Source: an uncultured cyanobacterium | Lineage (GTDB): Bacteria; Cyanobacteriota; Cyanobacteriia; PCC-6307; Cyanobiaceae | DNA: 64,000 nucleotides | Direction: 5' to 3' | Assembly: GCA_903858015.1 (NCBI GenBank) | Contig: CAIOGZ010000077.1 | Location: 124,001-188,000, forward strand | In this document: positions 54,715 to 62,673 of the stretch, piece by piece | Numbering within the stretch: the first letter of the stretch is position 1 | How the letters are laid out: each line of letters opens with the position of its first letter | Notes under the pieces: generated by a model | Database searches by the model: none | What the model was told of the DNA's origin: nothing | The model's input: only the letters and a program-made list of their open reading frames with translations | Program-made: the position numbers and the translations under genes

Positions 54715-57276
54715 TTAGACCGTGACGGTGCTGGCGCTGGTGCTGGTGTTGGAAATCACCTGGGCAGAGATCGTTCCGCTGCCGAGAATTTGGATGTTGT
54801 AGTTGCTGATTCCCACCGCATCACCTGTGGCCGTGGCCGTGGCGGCGCCAGTTACGGCGGTGGCCAGCACCGTGTTGCTGAGCTTGGCAATCGCACTGAC
54901 ATCGCCACTGAGGGTGGCGGTACTGGGCGCGCCGAAGGCATTGCCGATCAGGCCGCCCACCACAACGTTGCCAATGGCATTGGAGTCACCGGTGACCGAG
55001 GTGCTGGTGGTGCCGTAATCGCCCTCGGCCGATGCGATGAGTTTGTTGGCCCCCAGCAGGCCAGCGGTGAGATCGGTGGAGCCGATGCCGCGCAGCGTCG
55101 CGATGGTGGTGGCCTCAGCCAAGCCGGTGGTGGTGCTGGCCAGCAGATCATTGCCCCCTTTGGCGGTGCCGCTGATATCGCCACCCTTGGGGCCCGCGGT
55201 GATCACGCCGCCGGGTGCACCGAAGATGCCATGCAACTCATAGATGCCATCCGCCATTGCCGGCCCGTTGGTGTTGGCGGCGGTCACCGTGGATGTGCCG
55301 CCATCGGCCACAGCACTGACATCACCCATCTGACCGATGAGGATGGAGCTGTCTGGTCCCAGATCAATGCCCCTGGCAACGATTTTGGAACTGGCCTGCA
55401 CGTCTCCGGTGACGGCGGTTGCCGTGGCATCGCCATCGGCCTTGGCCTGGCCGCTGACATTGCCGTCGAGGCCAATCGAGATTAACCGCGTGTTTTGGTC
55501 CACCCCTCCCGCCGTGAGATCCACCATGGCGTTGGCATTACCGGTAACGCTGTCGCTAGTAGCCACGCCGCTCAGGTCGGCTGCGGCCGTCACTGAACCG
55601 TTTTCGCCGATCGTGATCCTGGTGTCTTGAAGACCCCGGGCGGACTGAATCGACCGGGCCTCGGCAGCACCGGTGATGGTGCCGGCATCACTGCTCACAC
55701 TGCCGACGGCATCGCTGCGGATGCCGCCGGATTTACCGATCCCGATTGTCTGCGATTGCAGCCCCACCACCCCTGCATCGATACCACCAGCCGTGGCACT
55801 CACAGCTCCGGTGGTTGCTGAGGCCTTGGCGTTGAGCGCGGAATCAGCGATCACCTTGAAAACTCCACCGCCGCCGCTGATGCTCTCGCCCACAGCCAGG
55901 CTGCCGCCCCGCAGGCCCGCCACCTGGGAGCCCATTCCAGCTTGGGCGACGGTGGCGCCAATGCTGCCGGTCACGGTACTGGAGGTGGCAGAACCGGTGA
56001 GATAGGCCTCTCCATCACGGCCGCTGGCCTTGACATTGAGGTTGCCGCCGGTGGCAATCGTGGTGTTGTCGATGCCGATGACCTGATCGCCCGAGGCAAC
56101 TTCTGCCACGGGGCCTAAACTTGTAGTCACCCCACTCACAGTGGCCTTCTGGGTGCTCTGGGCTCCGGAATAGAGGCTGCCATTCGCACCGATGCTGAGT
56201 TGGTCAATGCCAATGCCCACCACTCTGTCGTGATTGATGCTTGCCCTGCCAAACGGGGCGGTCACGGCGGAGGCATCAGCGGTGCTTGAGCCCACGGCGG
56301 CAGCCTGCACCGTGCCATTTTGTCCGATACTCAAATCGGTGGGCGATCCAGGGCTGGCGATGAGGCCGCCAATCCTGTTGATTTGCACAGTCGCCAAGGG
56401 GGTTCCGCTAACGGATTCGGCTTTGGCGTTAGCCCCCAACAGGCCGGTGTCGCCGGTAGCAAGCAGGGAACCAGTTTGCCCGATGCTGATGTCAAGCTCA
56501 AGGCCAGAGCTGCTGATGCCGGCGATCTGATCCGCCCTGGTATCAGCAGTGGCCGTACCGGTCACGGTCTTTGCATCCGAAGCCAGGGCGCCCGAGGCCC
56601 CAGCATCGATGGCGGCTCCTTGGCCGAAGGAAATCCCACTTCCCCCTAGCTCATCGAGGATGCCCACGAAACTGCTGGTGCCGCTGCCGGCATTGGCAGA
56701 GGCGTTGCCACTGGAAGGATCGGATGGCAAACCCACCGAGTCGGCATTGGCCGTGTTGGCACCTGTCACGCTCGCCGTCAGACTGGTTCCCTCGCCAGCA
56801 ACGATGCCAACATTACGAAATCCTGTCACTTTGCCGGTATCTGCTGATGCCGAAGCTCGACCGCCCACCGCTACAGCATCAGCCTGGGCCCCGTTGTCGA
56901 CCAGGGCAGAAATTTCGCCGGCCTTGCCGATGCTGATATCGGACAGGAGTGGATCTAGGCTGTCGTCAACATAACCACCCGTGGGCCCATTGTTTCGGGC
57001 CGAAGCCGTGGCATCGCCACTGGTGGCTTCCGCTTTGCCAATCACACGACCCAGCTCTGTGGCCGTGAGCTTGGCTGCCTCACCCACCGTGATCGTGCTA
57101 TTCAGCACCGAGACTTGGGCAGAAGTACTGGCTTCAGCTACCGCAGGGCCGATGGCATCGACCTTATCTTCAGCCTTGGTGGAGGCATTGACATCGGCAG
57201 TAAAGGTGAGACCTGTGCCGACATTGATCCGATCAGAATCAATACCAATGTTTCTGGTGTTGTTAAAGGAAGCCAT
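54715..57276 (-). CDS. Tandem-repeat exoprotein, ~18 units of ~48 residues
   Basis: 853 residues from the ATG at 57274-57276 (MASFNNTRNIG); a longer frame from 57324 adds 16 residues. Nearly the whole protein is one repeat: a hydrophobic G-I/L turn, a short IxIGxxG strand, an Ala-rich stretch and a VTGxAxA strand, for example TIGIGKSGGIRSDAVGS and RITIGENGSVTAAADLS. I count about 18 units. I see no Cys or Trp. There is no signal peptide, and the C-terminus is Ser/Thr/Val-rich without RTX nonapeptides. Best explained as a beta-solenoid exoprotein exported by the operon's own type I system. Function unknown. First gene of the operon; 92 bases to the next. Confidence 0.8.
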   Translation of the reverse strand: MASFNNTRNIGIDSDRINVGTGLTFTADVNASTKAEDKVDAIGPAVAEASTSAQVSVLNSTITVGEAAKLTATELGRVIGKAEATSGDATASARNNGPTGGYVDDSLDPLLSDISIGKAGEISALVDNGAQADAVAVGGRASASADTGKVTGFRNVGIVAGEGTSLTASVTGANTANADSVGLPSDPSSGNASANAGSGTSSFVGILDELGGSGISFGQGAAIDAGASGALASDAKTVTGTATADTRADQIAGISSSGLELDISIGQTGSLLATGDTGLLGANAKAESVSGTPLATVQINRIGGLIASPGSPTDLSIGQNGTVQAAAVGSSTADASAVTAPFGRASINHDRVVGIGIDQLSIGANGSLYSGAQSTQKATVSGVTTSLGPVAEVASGDQVIGIDNTTIATGGNLNVKASGRDGEAYLTGSATSSTVTGSIGATVAQAGMGSQVAGLRGGSLAVGESISGGGGVFKVIADSALNAKASATTGAVSATAGGIDAGVVGLQSQTIGIGKSGGIRSDAVGSVSSDAGTITGAAEARSIQSARGLQDTRITIGENGSVTAAADLSGVATSDSVTGNANAMVDLTAGGVDQNTRLISIGLDGNVSGQAKADGDATATAVTGDVQASSKIVARGIDLGPDSSILIGQMGDVSAVADGGTSTVTAANTNGPAMADGIYELHGIFGAPGGVITAGPKGGDISGTAKGGNDLLASTTTGLAEATTIATLRGIGSTDLTAGLLGANKLIASAEGDYGTTSTSVTGDSNAIGNVVVGGLIGNAFGAPSTATLSGDVSAIAKLSNTVLATAVTGAATATATGDAVGISNYNIQILGSGTISAQVISNTSTSASTVTV

Positions 57277-57488
57277 GGCAACAGCAGGAGAATGATGAAC
57301 AAGAAGGAATGGAAGCCATTGCAAAGAGACCCCATTTCCCTCCCCATCAAAGCTATAGGCAAACCAACAAGGGAACGATTCGATATCGGCGCTGACTTGA
57401 CACCGGTTGAGTGTAAATCTGCAGCATCCGCAACCAACCTCCCCACCAGCCCAGCAAGGAACCGAGCCACAAGCAGCGCCGAAGGATC

Positions 57489-57524
57489 AAAAAAAATGGC
57501 CTGGCGTTATTCACGACCAGGTCC
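57489..57524 (-). terminator. Intrinsic terminator between ppiB and the secretion operon
   Basis: Minus-strand stem CCTGG...CCAGG with an inner CG pair and one bulged base, followed by CCA and eight T. It ends the ppiB transcript ~150 bases after its stop, or acts as an attenuator in the leader of the repeat-protein operon. Confidence 0.65.
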
Positions 57525-57565
57525 AAAAACACGGTACAAACCCAGAGCCGTAAGGCAAATCGCTC

Positions 57566-57607
57566 AAGACATCTGCTTCAAAATAGCTATTTCAAGGTGT
57601 CTGTCTT
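57566..57607. repeat. Extended dyad-symmetric element
   Basis: Centre CTTCAAAATAGCTATTTCAAG (57576-57596) is almost a perfect palindrome around the 12-base AAATAGCTATTT. It is flanked by outer arms AAGACA (57566-57571) and TGTCTT (57602-57607). It is AT-rich and suits a protein-binding operator or a long hairpin in the ppiB 3' region. Confidence 0.55.
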
Positions 57608-57658
57608 AAGGTGAGCAGTTTAAAAAGCAAGGATTGCCATACGGGTGGACCTGGCGCG

Positions 57659-57670
57659 GGGGTTAACCCC
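57659..57670. repeat. GC-capped palindrome at the ppiB stop
   Basis: GGGGTTAACCCC is a perfect 12-base palindrome 5 bases after the ppiB stop. It could start a 3'-end hairpin, but no T-run follows directly. Confidence 0.35.
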
Positions 57671-57675
57671 GGGGG

Positions 57676-58116
57676 TCAGGCCGTGATCGTCACCTTGTTG
57701 ATCGTCGAACCGTTGCGCAATTTCAGCACAACATCCATATCCTTGGTGTTGCCGAACACGGTATGAAGCCCATCCAGGTGAGGCTGGGGGCCGTGGCAGA
57801 GGAAAAATTGGCTGCCGCCGGTGTTAGGGCCTGCGTGGGCCATCGACAGGGACCCGGCCTGGTGCTTGTTGCTGTTGATCTCACAGGGAATGTTGTAGCC
57901 AGGCCCGCCGGTTCCGGCGATGCCGCGGGAGCCCGCACGGCTGTTGGGGCACCCCCCCTGGGCCATGAAGCCATCGATCACCCGGTGGAAGGCGAGGCCG
58001 TCGTAGAAACCCTCGCTTGCAAGCTTCACGAAGTTGGCCACCGTGCTGGGGGCATCGGCATCGAAGAGCTCCAGGGTGATGGTGCCGGCATCGGTTTCCA
58101 TCAGAGCTGTGGTCAT
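57676..58116 (-). CDS. ppiB: Cyclophilin-type peptidyl-prolyl isomerase
   Basis: 146 residues from the ATG at 58114-58116. The cyclophilin core is clear: [42 protein letters not shown] (Arg and Phe of the active site), [16 protein letters not shown] (Gln and Phe), then [10 protein letters not shown] and a short C-terminal strand. No signal peptide, so cytosolic. A longer reading from 58272 runs under the mtnP start and is unlikely. It is the next gene upstream of the secretion operon on the same strand but separated by a terminator. Confidence 0.92.
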   Translation of the reverse strand: MTTALMETDAGTITLELFDADAPSTVANFVKLASEGFYDGLAFHRVIDGFMAQGGCPNSRAGSRGIAGTGGPGYNIPCEINSNKHQAGSLSMAHAGPNTGGSQFFLCHGPQPHLDGLHTVFGNTKDMDVVLKLRNGSTINKVTITA

Positions 58117-58258
58117 GGGGTTGGGTTGAACTGAATCAATCCTGCCAGCCGATGCGGCAGGGGCCTGAGGCTGCTTGGCCCGGGCGCGCCCAGGGAAGCT
58201 CGCCAGGCCCCAGGCAGCGAATCGCTGCAGTAGATAGGAGCTTGCCTGAGCCACCTCC

Positions 58259-59164
58259 ATGACCAGCAGCACGACTTCCAGCCTGGGCCAGGCCCGCCTT
58301 GGGGTGCTGGGCGGTAGCGGTCTCTATGCCATGGAAGGGCTCGAGAAGCTGAGGGAGATTGAGCTGGAAACCCCCTACGGCAGCCCATCCGACAGCCTGC
58401 GGCTCGGTTCGATCGGAGATCTGGAGGTGGTGTTCCTTGCCCGCCACGGCCGCCACCACTCCCTCACCCCCACGGAAGTACCCTATCGGGCCAACCTCTG
58501 GGCCCTGCGCTCGCTGGGGGTTCGCTGGATCCTCTCCGTGTCAGCGGTGGGATCGCTGCAGGAGGGGCTGCGGCCGCTTGACATGCTGGTTCCTGACCAG
58601 TTCATCGACCGCACCCACCAACGCCCGCTCACATTTTTTGGCGACGGACTGGTCGCCCATGTCACGGCTGCGGATCCCTTCTGTCCGGTGCTCAGCAGGA
58701 TCCTGGCTGATGTGGGCGAGAGTTTGATGCCCGAGGGCAGAACCCTGCATCGGGGCGGCACGTACCTCTGCATGGAGGGTCCGGCCTTCTCCACCCGAGC
58801 TGAATCGGAGCTCTATCGTTCCTGGGGCTGCTCGGTGATCGGCATGACGAATCACACCGAGGCCAGGCTAGCTAGGGAGGCTGAGATGGCCTACAGCACG
58901 CTGGCGATGGTCACCGACTATGACTGCTGGCACCAGGAGCATGATTCCGTGACGGTGGAGATGGTGATCGACAATCTGCGCACCAACGCCGACCTGGCCC
59001 AAAACATCATTGCCATGACGGCGCAACGCATCGGAGCCCTACGTCCCCCCAGCGCGGCCCATCACGCCCTTCGCCATGCCCTGATGACCCCAGCCGCAGC
59101 GGTGCCAGAAGAAACCCGGCGGCGGACAGCTCTATTCACCGATCCCTATTGGTCTAAGCCCTGA
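58259..59164 (+). CDS. mtnP: 5'-methylthioadenosine phosphorylase
   Basis: Phosphorolysis of MTA from polyamine synthesis, entering methionine salvage. 301 residues. [12 protein letters not shown], then phosphate-site [34 protein letters not shown], and substrate-pocket [39 protein letters not shown] with TDYDCWHQ. This is the MTAP branch (not PNP), shown by MTNHTEA and the TDYDCW motif. Divergent from ppiB. The 255 bases after the stop hold no terminator I can support. Confidence 0.94.
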   Translation: MTSSTTSSLGQARLGVLGGSGLYAMEGLEKLREIELETPYGSPSDSLRLGSIGDLEVVFLARHGRHHSLTPTEVPYRANLWALRSLGVRWILSVSAVGSLQEGLRPLDMLVPDQFIDRTHQRPLTFFGDGLVAHVTAADPFCPVLSRILADVGESLMPEGRTLHRGGTYLCMEGPAFSTRAESELYRSWGCSVIGMTNHTEARLAREAEMAYSTLAMVTDYDCWHQEHDSVTVEMVIDNLRTNADLAQNIIAMTAQRIGALRPPSAAHHALRHALMTPAAAVPEETRRRTALFTDPYWSKP

Positions 59165-59419
59165 AGGCCAGGCCCTGAGAAGTGGGTCCTGATCGCTAAG
59201 CCCTGATGACTGGCGATCCGTGATTGGTTGGATGAACAGCAAATCCACTGAACCTAACTTCAGTATCTTGAAAACCGGAAAGTCAGCTCGGCCTAGGATC
59301 AACGCTTCAGTGCGGCCAGCTTACCCGATTGGCCGTTTCACGCTTGCGGGCTTAGCTTGCATCGTAATTGCCTAGTCGGCTATCAGCTGTAAAGTGAGGG
59401 GCAGAAAGCGCAAGGTCCA

Positions 59420-61306
59420 ATGGCTACCAGCCCAATCGCCTCTCATTTCTTGCAGACAATATACTTTATTTCGTTTATTTTCTTTATATTTGGCATCCAG
59501 AGCGCTGCAAAGATTTTTTCATTTGTCTTGGGTTTACACAACCAACTCCCATCCAATAGTAGAAGTTGGACATCGGAAGGATTGTTTCTTCTTGCTGGGG
59601 TCCTGGGGTTTTGCTTGCTTTCCAATGCCCTGATGCTTCTGCCTTCATTGTTGGAGTTGTTGCTTCGCCTGGATAGCAAAACAGCATTCCTTCTGCACAC
59701 ATTTGCCATTCAATCATTAAGCGTAATTTTTTTAATACTTGCGTCGACTGGATTACTATCAATTATACCTTGCCGTCCGCCAAACCGCTCCGACGTGATC
59801 GCGTCGAAGACTTCAAGCTTGTTTTTGGATCGAATTCCAAAACCAACAAAGCTTACTCGAAACATAGTGCTAGTCATTGTTTCAATATATATCGCAACCG
59901 CTCAATACTTTGCGGAAATTGATTACGATACAGCTCTGTATCATCTTCCAGCTGTTGCACACTTCTTGAAATATGGCCCTGAGCTTGGATTGGCCAACCT
60001 GCATTTTAGCCTTGGTTTCTACAATCTTCCCTTGTTTGGCCAGGCAGTTTTGCAAGGCTTCAGCCCAACAGGACAAATCCTTTCACCATCATTAAATATA
60101 GTTTTCCTTTGTGTATTTACATCAGTTGTTATCAGTGGAATGATGGATACTGGGTCACAAACTTTCGCAGATTCAAGCAATCCCTTCTTCAGGAAACTAA
60201 TTTTTTTAATCGCTTCCTTATTATTTGGAGGGATTGAAGCAGGGTCGCTCTCTTCATTCAATGTGGATTTTGCATTAACCTACGCAACTCTGGCGCTCAT
60301 TTACATTTGTTTTTTCTCCGTCGATCCAGCCACGCGTAAGGCGGCGTTGGGCTTTGGATTGATGCTTCCCATCCTCAAACTATCAGGAGTTCTAGGTTTA
60401 ATATTTATTTGCGTTTATCTACTTCTCAGCTTGTGCACAAGCAAAAGGAGCCTACTCAATTTAACTGAACAACGCATTAGTCTTCAGAAGTTAACACTAA
60501 ATCGGCAGGCAATGAAAAAGCTTGTCAACTCAGCCCTGTTGATCATTATATCCTATGTAGTTATATTTCTTACCTATCTGGTTTTATCAGGGTATGTTGT
60601 TTTTCCTGAAGTATCAACGGGGCCAATCTTTGAGCATGCAGTACCACCTGAGATCGCAAAGTATGTCAAAGGCTCCCTGGTTTCATTCTATGCCAGAACC
60701 AATGACAATCCCATGCTAGCAAATCTCGCCTATAGCCAAAATTGGGGGCCTCGACAATGGTTACCTATCTTTCTGCAAACTGATCGGGGGCTGTTAATGA
60801 CGGGCTGGATTACTCTTGCCCTGGTGACCTCTGGCATAAGCGTGATGCAGCTATTAGTAAAAAACCGCCGAATGAATGGGCATCTCATTGCCATGGCGAT
60901 TACGATGCCAATCATTACTACTCTAGCGATTTTTGTTCTTCCACCCAATCCTCGCTTTTTCCCTTGGATTGGCTCCTTGCTGATCATGCAGTATGGCGAA
61001 TTGCTTCTATTGTATCCAGCCATGGCTATGGCTGTATTGATTTTGCTTGTAAATATTCTATCACTTAGACTGAGTCGTCCAATTCTTAAGTCTGTCGGCG
61101 AGGTTCCCGTAAAAAATATAGTTGTTCCTCGTAGCAAGATTAATGGCTGGAAACCCAGAGCAAAAGACAACGGTTTAAAGAGCAACTCTATAATAATCAG
61201 AAAACCACCCGCAGACAAGTGCTGGGCCAGCGAACGGCCATGCACTCCTTACTTTTGGTTTTTGAACCAAAAAAATATAAAATCTGGCGAAAAATTTAAG
61301 CCATGA
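59420..61306 (+). CDS. Polytopic membrane protein, probable GT-C-like glycosyl transfer family (LIC_10190-like)
   Basis: 628 residues with about a dozen hydrophobic segments and a basic cytosolic C-terminus (from about 555, many Lys, Arg and Ser). Between helices near 165-195 sits YDTALYHLPAVAHFLKYGPELGLANLHFSLG, a pattern I associate with LIC_10190-type membrane proteins of cell-surface polysaccharide loci. The first-loop acidic pair fits a GT-C glycosyltransferase (inference). The DNA is clearly more AT-rich than its neighbours and uses many A/T-ending codons, a sign of transfer. Start at 59420 is the first ATG of the open frame. Confidence 0.6.
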   Translation: MATSPIASHFLQTIYFISFIFFIFGIQSAAKIFSFVLGLHNQLPSNSRSWTSEGLFLLAGVLGFCLLSNALMLLPSLLELLLRLDSKTAFLLHTFAIQSLSVIFLILASTGLLSIIPCRPPNRSDVIASKTSSLFLDRIPKPTKLTRNIVLVIVSIYIATAQYFAEIDYDTALYHLPAVAHFLKYGPELGLANLHFSLGFYNLPLFGQAVLQGFSPTGQILSPSLNIVFLCVFTSVVISGMMDTGSQTFADSSNPFFRKLIFLIASLLFGGIEAGSLSSFNVDFALTYATLALIYICFFSVDPATRKAALGFGLMLPILKLSGVLGLIFICVYLLLSLCTSKRSLLNLTEQRISLQKLTLNRQAMKKLVNSALLIIISYVVIFLTYLVLSGYVVFPEVSTGPIFEHAVPPEIAKYVKGSLVSFYARTNDNPMLANLAYSQNWGPRQWLPIFLQTDRGLLMTGWITLALVTSGISVMQLLVKNRRMNGHLIAMAITMPIITTLAIFVLPPNPRFFPWIGSLLIMQYGELLLLYPAMAMAVLILLVNILSLRLSRPILKSVGEVPVKNIVVPRSKINGWKPRAKDNGLKSNSIIIRKPPADKCWASERPCTPYFWFLNQKNIKSGEKFKP

Positions 61307-61451
61307 ACGCGGCACCCCACCTGGGACTGGTTGCTTCAGCAAGCGATGCCTTGTTGAGCATCTGATCCTGGCTTCGTTTGGGCCTGGCTGGGGAGCCCCA
61401 GCCCCATGCAGGCCCTGCAGCATTGATAATGGGCCCAGTCGCACTGCCTCG

Positions 61452-61532
61452 ATGACCATCGCCCTCCTCATTGCCCTGGCTGGCTCGCTGGGTTTGATGG
61501 CCTACATCGTCCGACGGCTTGAACAGGCCTGA
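61452..61532 (+). CDS. Possible 26-residue single-pass membrane peptide
   Basis: Frame MTIALLIALAGSLGLMAYIVRRLEQA: one hydrophobic helix ending in a basic-polar tail, like the tiny subunits of photosynthetic and respiratory complexes. It has no clear ribosome-binding site, which is common in cyanobacteria. I do not match it to a named subunit (PetL, PetN, PsaM and PsbM differ). It lies in the otherwise empty 61307-61645 stretch. Confidence 0.35.
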   Translation: MTIALLIALAGSLGLMAYIVRRLEQA

Positions 61533-61555
61533 CCCCCCCCAACTGGCCATTCAAG

Positions 61556-61618
61556 AATTGCCTGAACAGGCGGTAACAGTGGCGCATCCCCCCACTCTGC
61601 CGCTTGTTCAGGGCAATT
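61556..61618. terminator. Long imperfect inverted repeat between convergent genes
   Basis: The left arm AATTGCCTGAACAGGCGG (61556-61573) pairs with CCGCTTGTTCAGGGCAATT (61600-61618). A smaller hairpin (AGTGG/CCACT) sits in the loop. It lies 24 bases past the small frame at 61452 and 28 bases before the hsp20 stop, so it may stop transcription from both sides. Confidence 0.5.
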
Positions 61619-61645
61619 GCTATTCAGAACAACCTCCCAACTAGA

Positions 61646-62086
61646 TCACTCCACCAGCACCTCCCGGGCGGCACTCTCGCTGCCGGGTAGCTTGGCGAGG
61701 CTGATCGTGAGCACCCCTTCGTTGAAATTGGCCTTCACTTGATTGGGGTCCACGCTGGGCGGCAGGGTGAAGCTGCGATTGAAACTGCCGTGAAACCGTT
61801 CAACCCGGTGAAAGTGGAGGCCTTGCTCACTGGTTTCATCGCTACGTTCACCATCAAGCATCAGGACGCCATTCTGCACTGAAACCTTAACGTCTTCCTT
61901 TTTTACACCCGGAATCTCGGCCTTGATTACGAAGGTATTATCGGTTTCACCGATATCAACCCGCGGCGACCAATCCCGTTCACCAAGCCATTCGCGACTG
62001 TGCCAAGGTGCCAGCCCCAGAGTCCGGCGACTCCGATCGAATAGGTCATCAAGCTCCCGCAACGGTTCCCATTTCTTGAGTGTCAT
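61646..62086 (-). CDS. hspA: Small heat shock protein, Hsp20/alpha-crystallin family
   Basis: 146 residues from the ATG at 62084-62086. N-terminal arm MTLKKWEPLRELDDLFDRSRRTLGL, then the alpha-crystallin domain (about 45-135) with WSPRVDIGETDNTFVIKAEIPGVKKEDVKVSVQNGVLMLDGERSDE and the C-terminal GVLTISLAKL. ATP-independent holdase binding unfolding proteins under heat or light stress. A longer reading to 62275 is not needed. It is ~100 bases downstream of the ribbon-helix-helix gene on the same strand; no CIRCE element is visible in the gap. Confidence 0.9.
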   Translation of the reverse strand: MTLKKWEPLRELDDLFDRSRRTLGLAPWHSREWLGERDWSPRVDIGETDNTFVIKAEIPGVKKEDVKVSVQNGVLMLDGERSDETSEQGLHFHRVERFHGSFNRSFTLPPSVDPNQVKANFNEGVLTISLAKLPGSESAAREVLVE

Positions 62087-62189
62087 GGCCTTAAAGGAGG
62101 AGGCATTGTGATTCAAGCTTATTTGGACCTCGGCGTAGGGTCTTCCAGAACCACAAACCATTTCTACATCATGATTACAGCGGTCTGAT

Positions 62190-62432
62190 TCAGAAAGGAG
62201 AGCGAGGCCGTGTTCTTGCATCATTGACAGGATGACCCGCCAACACTCCCGCAGGGGTTGAAATCGGAGCAGCATTATGCCTCAGTGCATCCTCGAGCAG
62301 AAAGGCACAAAGATTAGACATCGAGCGGCCTTCTTCTTCGGATCGCTTCAGCAATTCCTCATGCACATGGTAGCTGAGTGTGATTGAGATGCGACGCGGT
62401 TGGCGCTGCAGGATGCGTAGTCGTTCGTTCAT
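62190..62432 (-). CDS. Ribbon-helix-helix (CopG-like) protein
   Basis: 80 residues from the ATG at 62430-62432 (MNERLRILQRQPRRIS); a start at 62447 adds five residues. The pattern PRRISITLSYHVHEELLKRSEEEGRSMSNLCAFLLEDALR is a ribbon-helix-helix: basic beta strand, then two helices with the conserved GRS turn. Such proteins bind DNA as dimers. No toxin partner is visible, so a stand-alone regulator is more likely. It ends ~100 bases before hsp20. Confidence 0.65.
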   Translation of the reverse strand: MNERLRILQRQPRRISITLSYHVHEELLKRSEEEGRSMSNLCAFLLEDALRHNAAPISTPAGVLAGHPVNDARTRPRSPF

Positions 62433-62673
62433 GGGCTTGCTTGTCAAAGGGGCAGATCTTCTCTGCCAGACCGGCGGGTCCTTCCGGATTCAACGCAGTG
62501 AACGGCAGCAATATCACTGCCCACGGCCCATCTGCCGCGACACAGCCGCTTGCTGCAGCACCCGTGTTCTTGGGTGCCGATCAATCGTGCCGCCGCCGAA
62601 GCTTTTGACCGCAGACAAGCCCTTGCCATGCCGCAGCTTTGGCCTAAGCTTGTTAGGCAGACAGCGATCGGCC

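Larger units (their letters stand above)
57277..57675 (-). promoter_or_regulatory. Leader/promoter stretch between ppiB and the secretion operon
   Basis: About 400 bases, AT-richer than the neighbours, with no convincing gene on either strand. It holds the ppiB 3' end, a terminator (57489-57524) and a strong dyad (57566-57607). Downstream of the terminator (minus-strand sense) lie ~210 bases that must contain the promoter of the secretion operon or an anti-terminated leader; I cannot identify a clear -10/-35 pair. Confidence 0.4.

Noticed and set aside
52592-57276. Recent tandem duplication or CRISPR-like DNA repeat
   Set aside because: The repeats are protein-level only; DNA units diverge and have no constant spacer-repeat structure.
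57115-57609. 164-codon plus-strand open frame over the secretion-operon leader
   Set aside because: Its first half mirrors the repeat protein start and the second half is low in coding character.
62190-62432. Antitoxin of a toxin-antitoxin pair
   Set aside because: No toxin-like gene adjoins it; the neighbour is hsp20.
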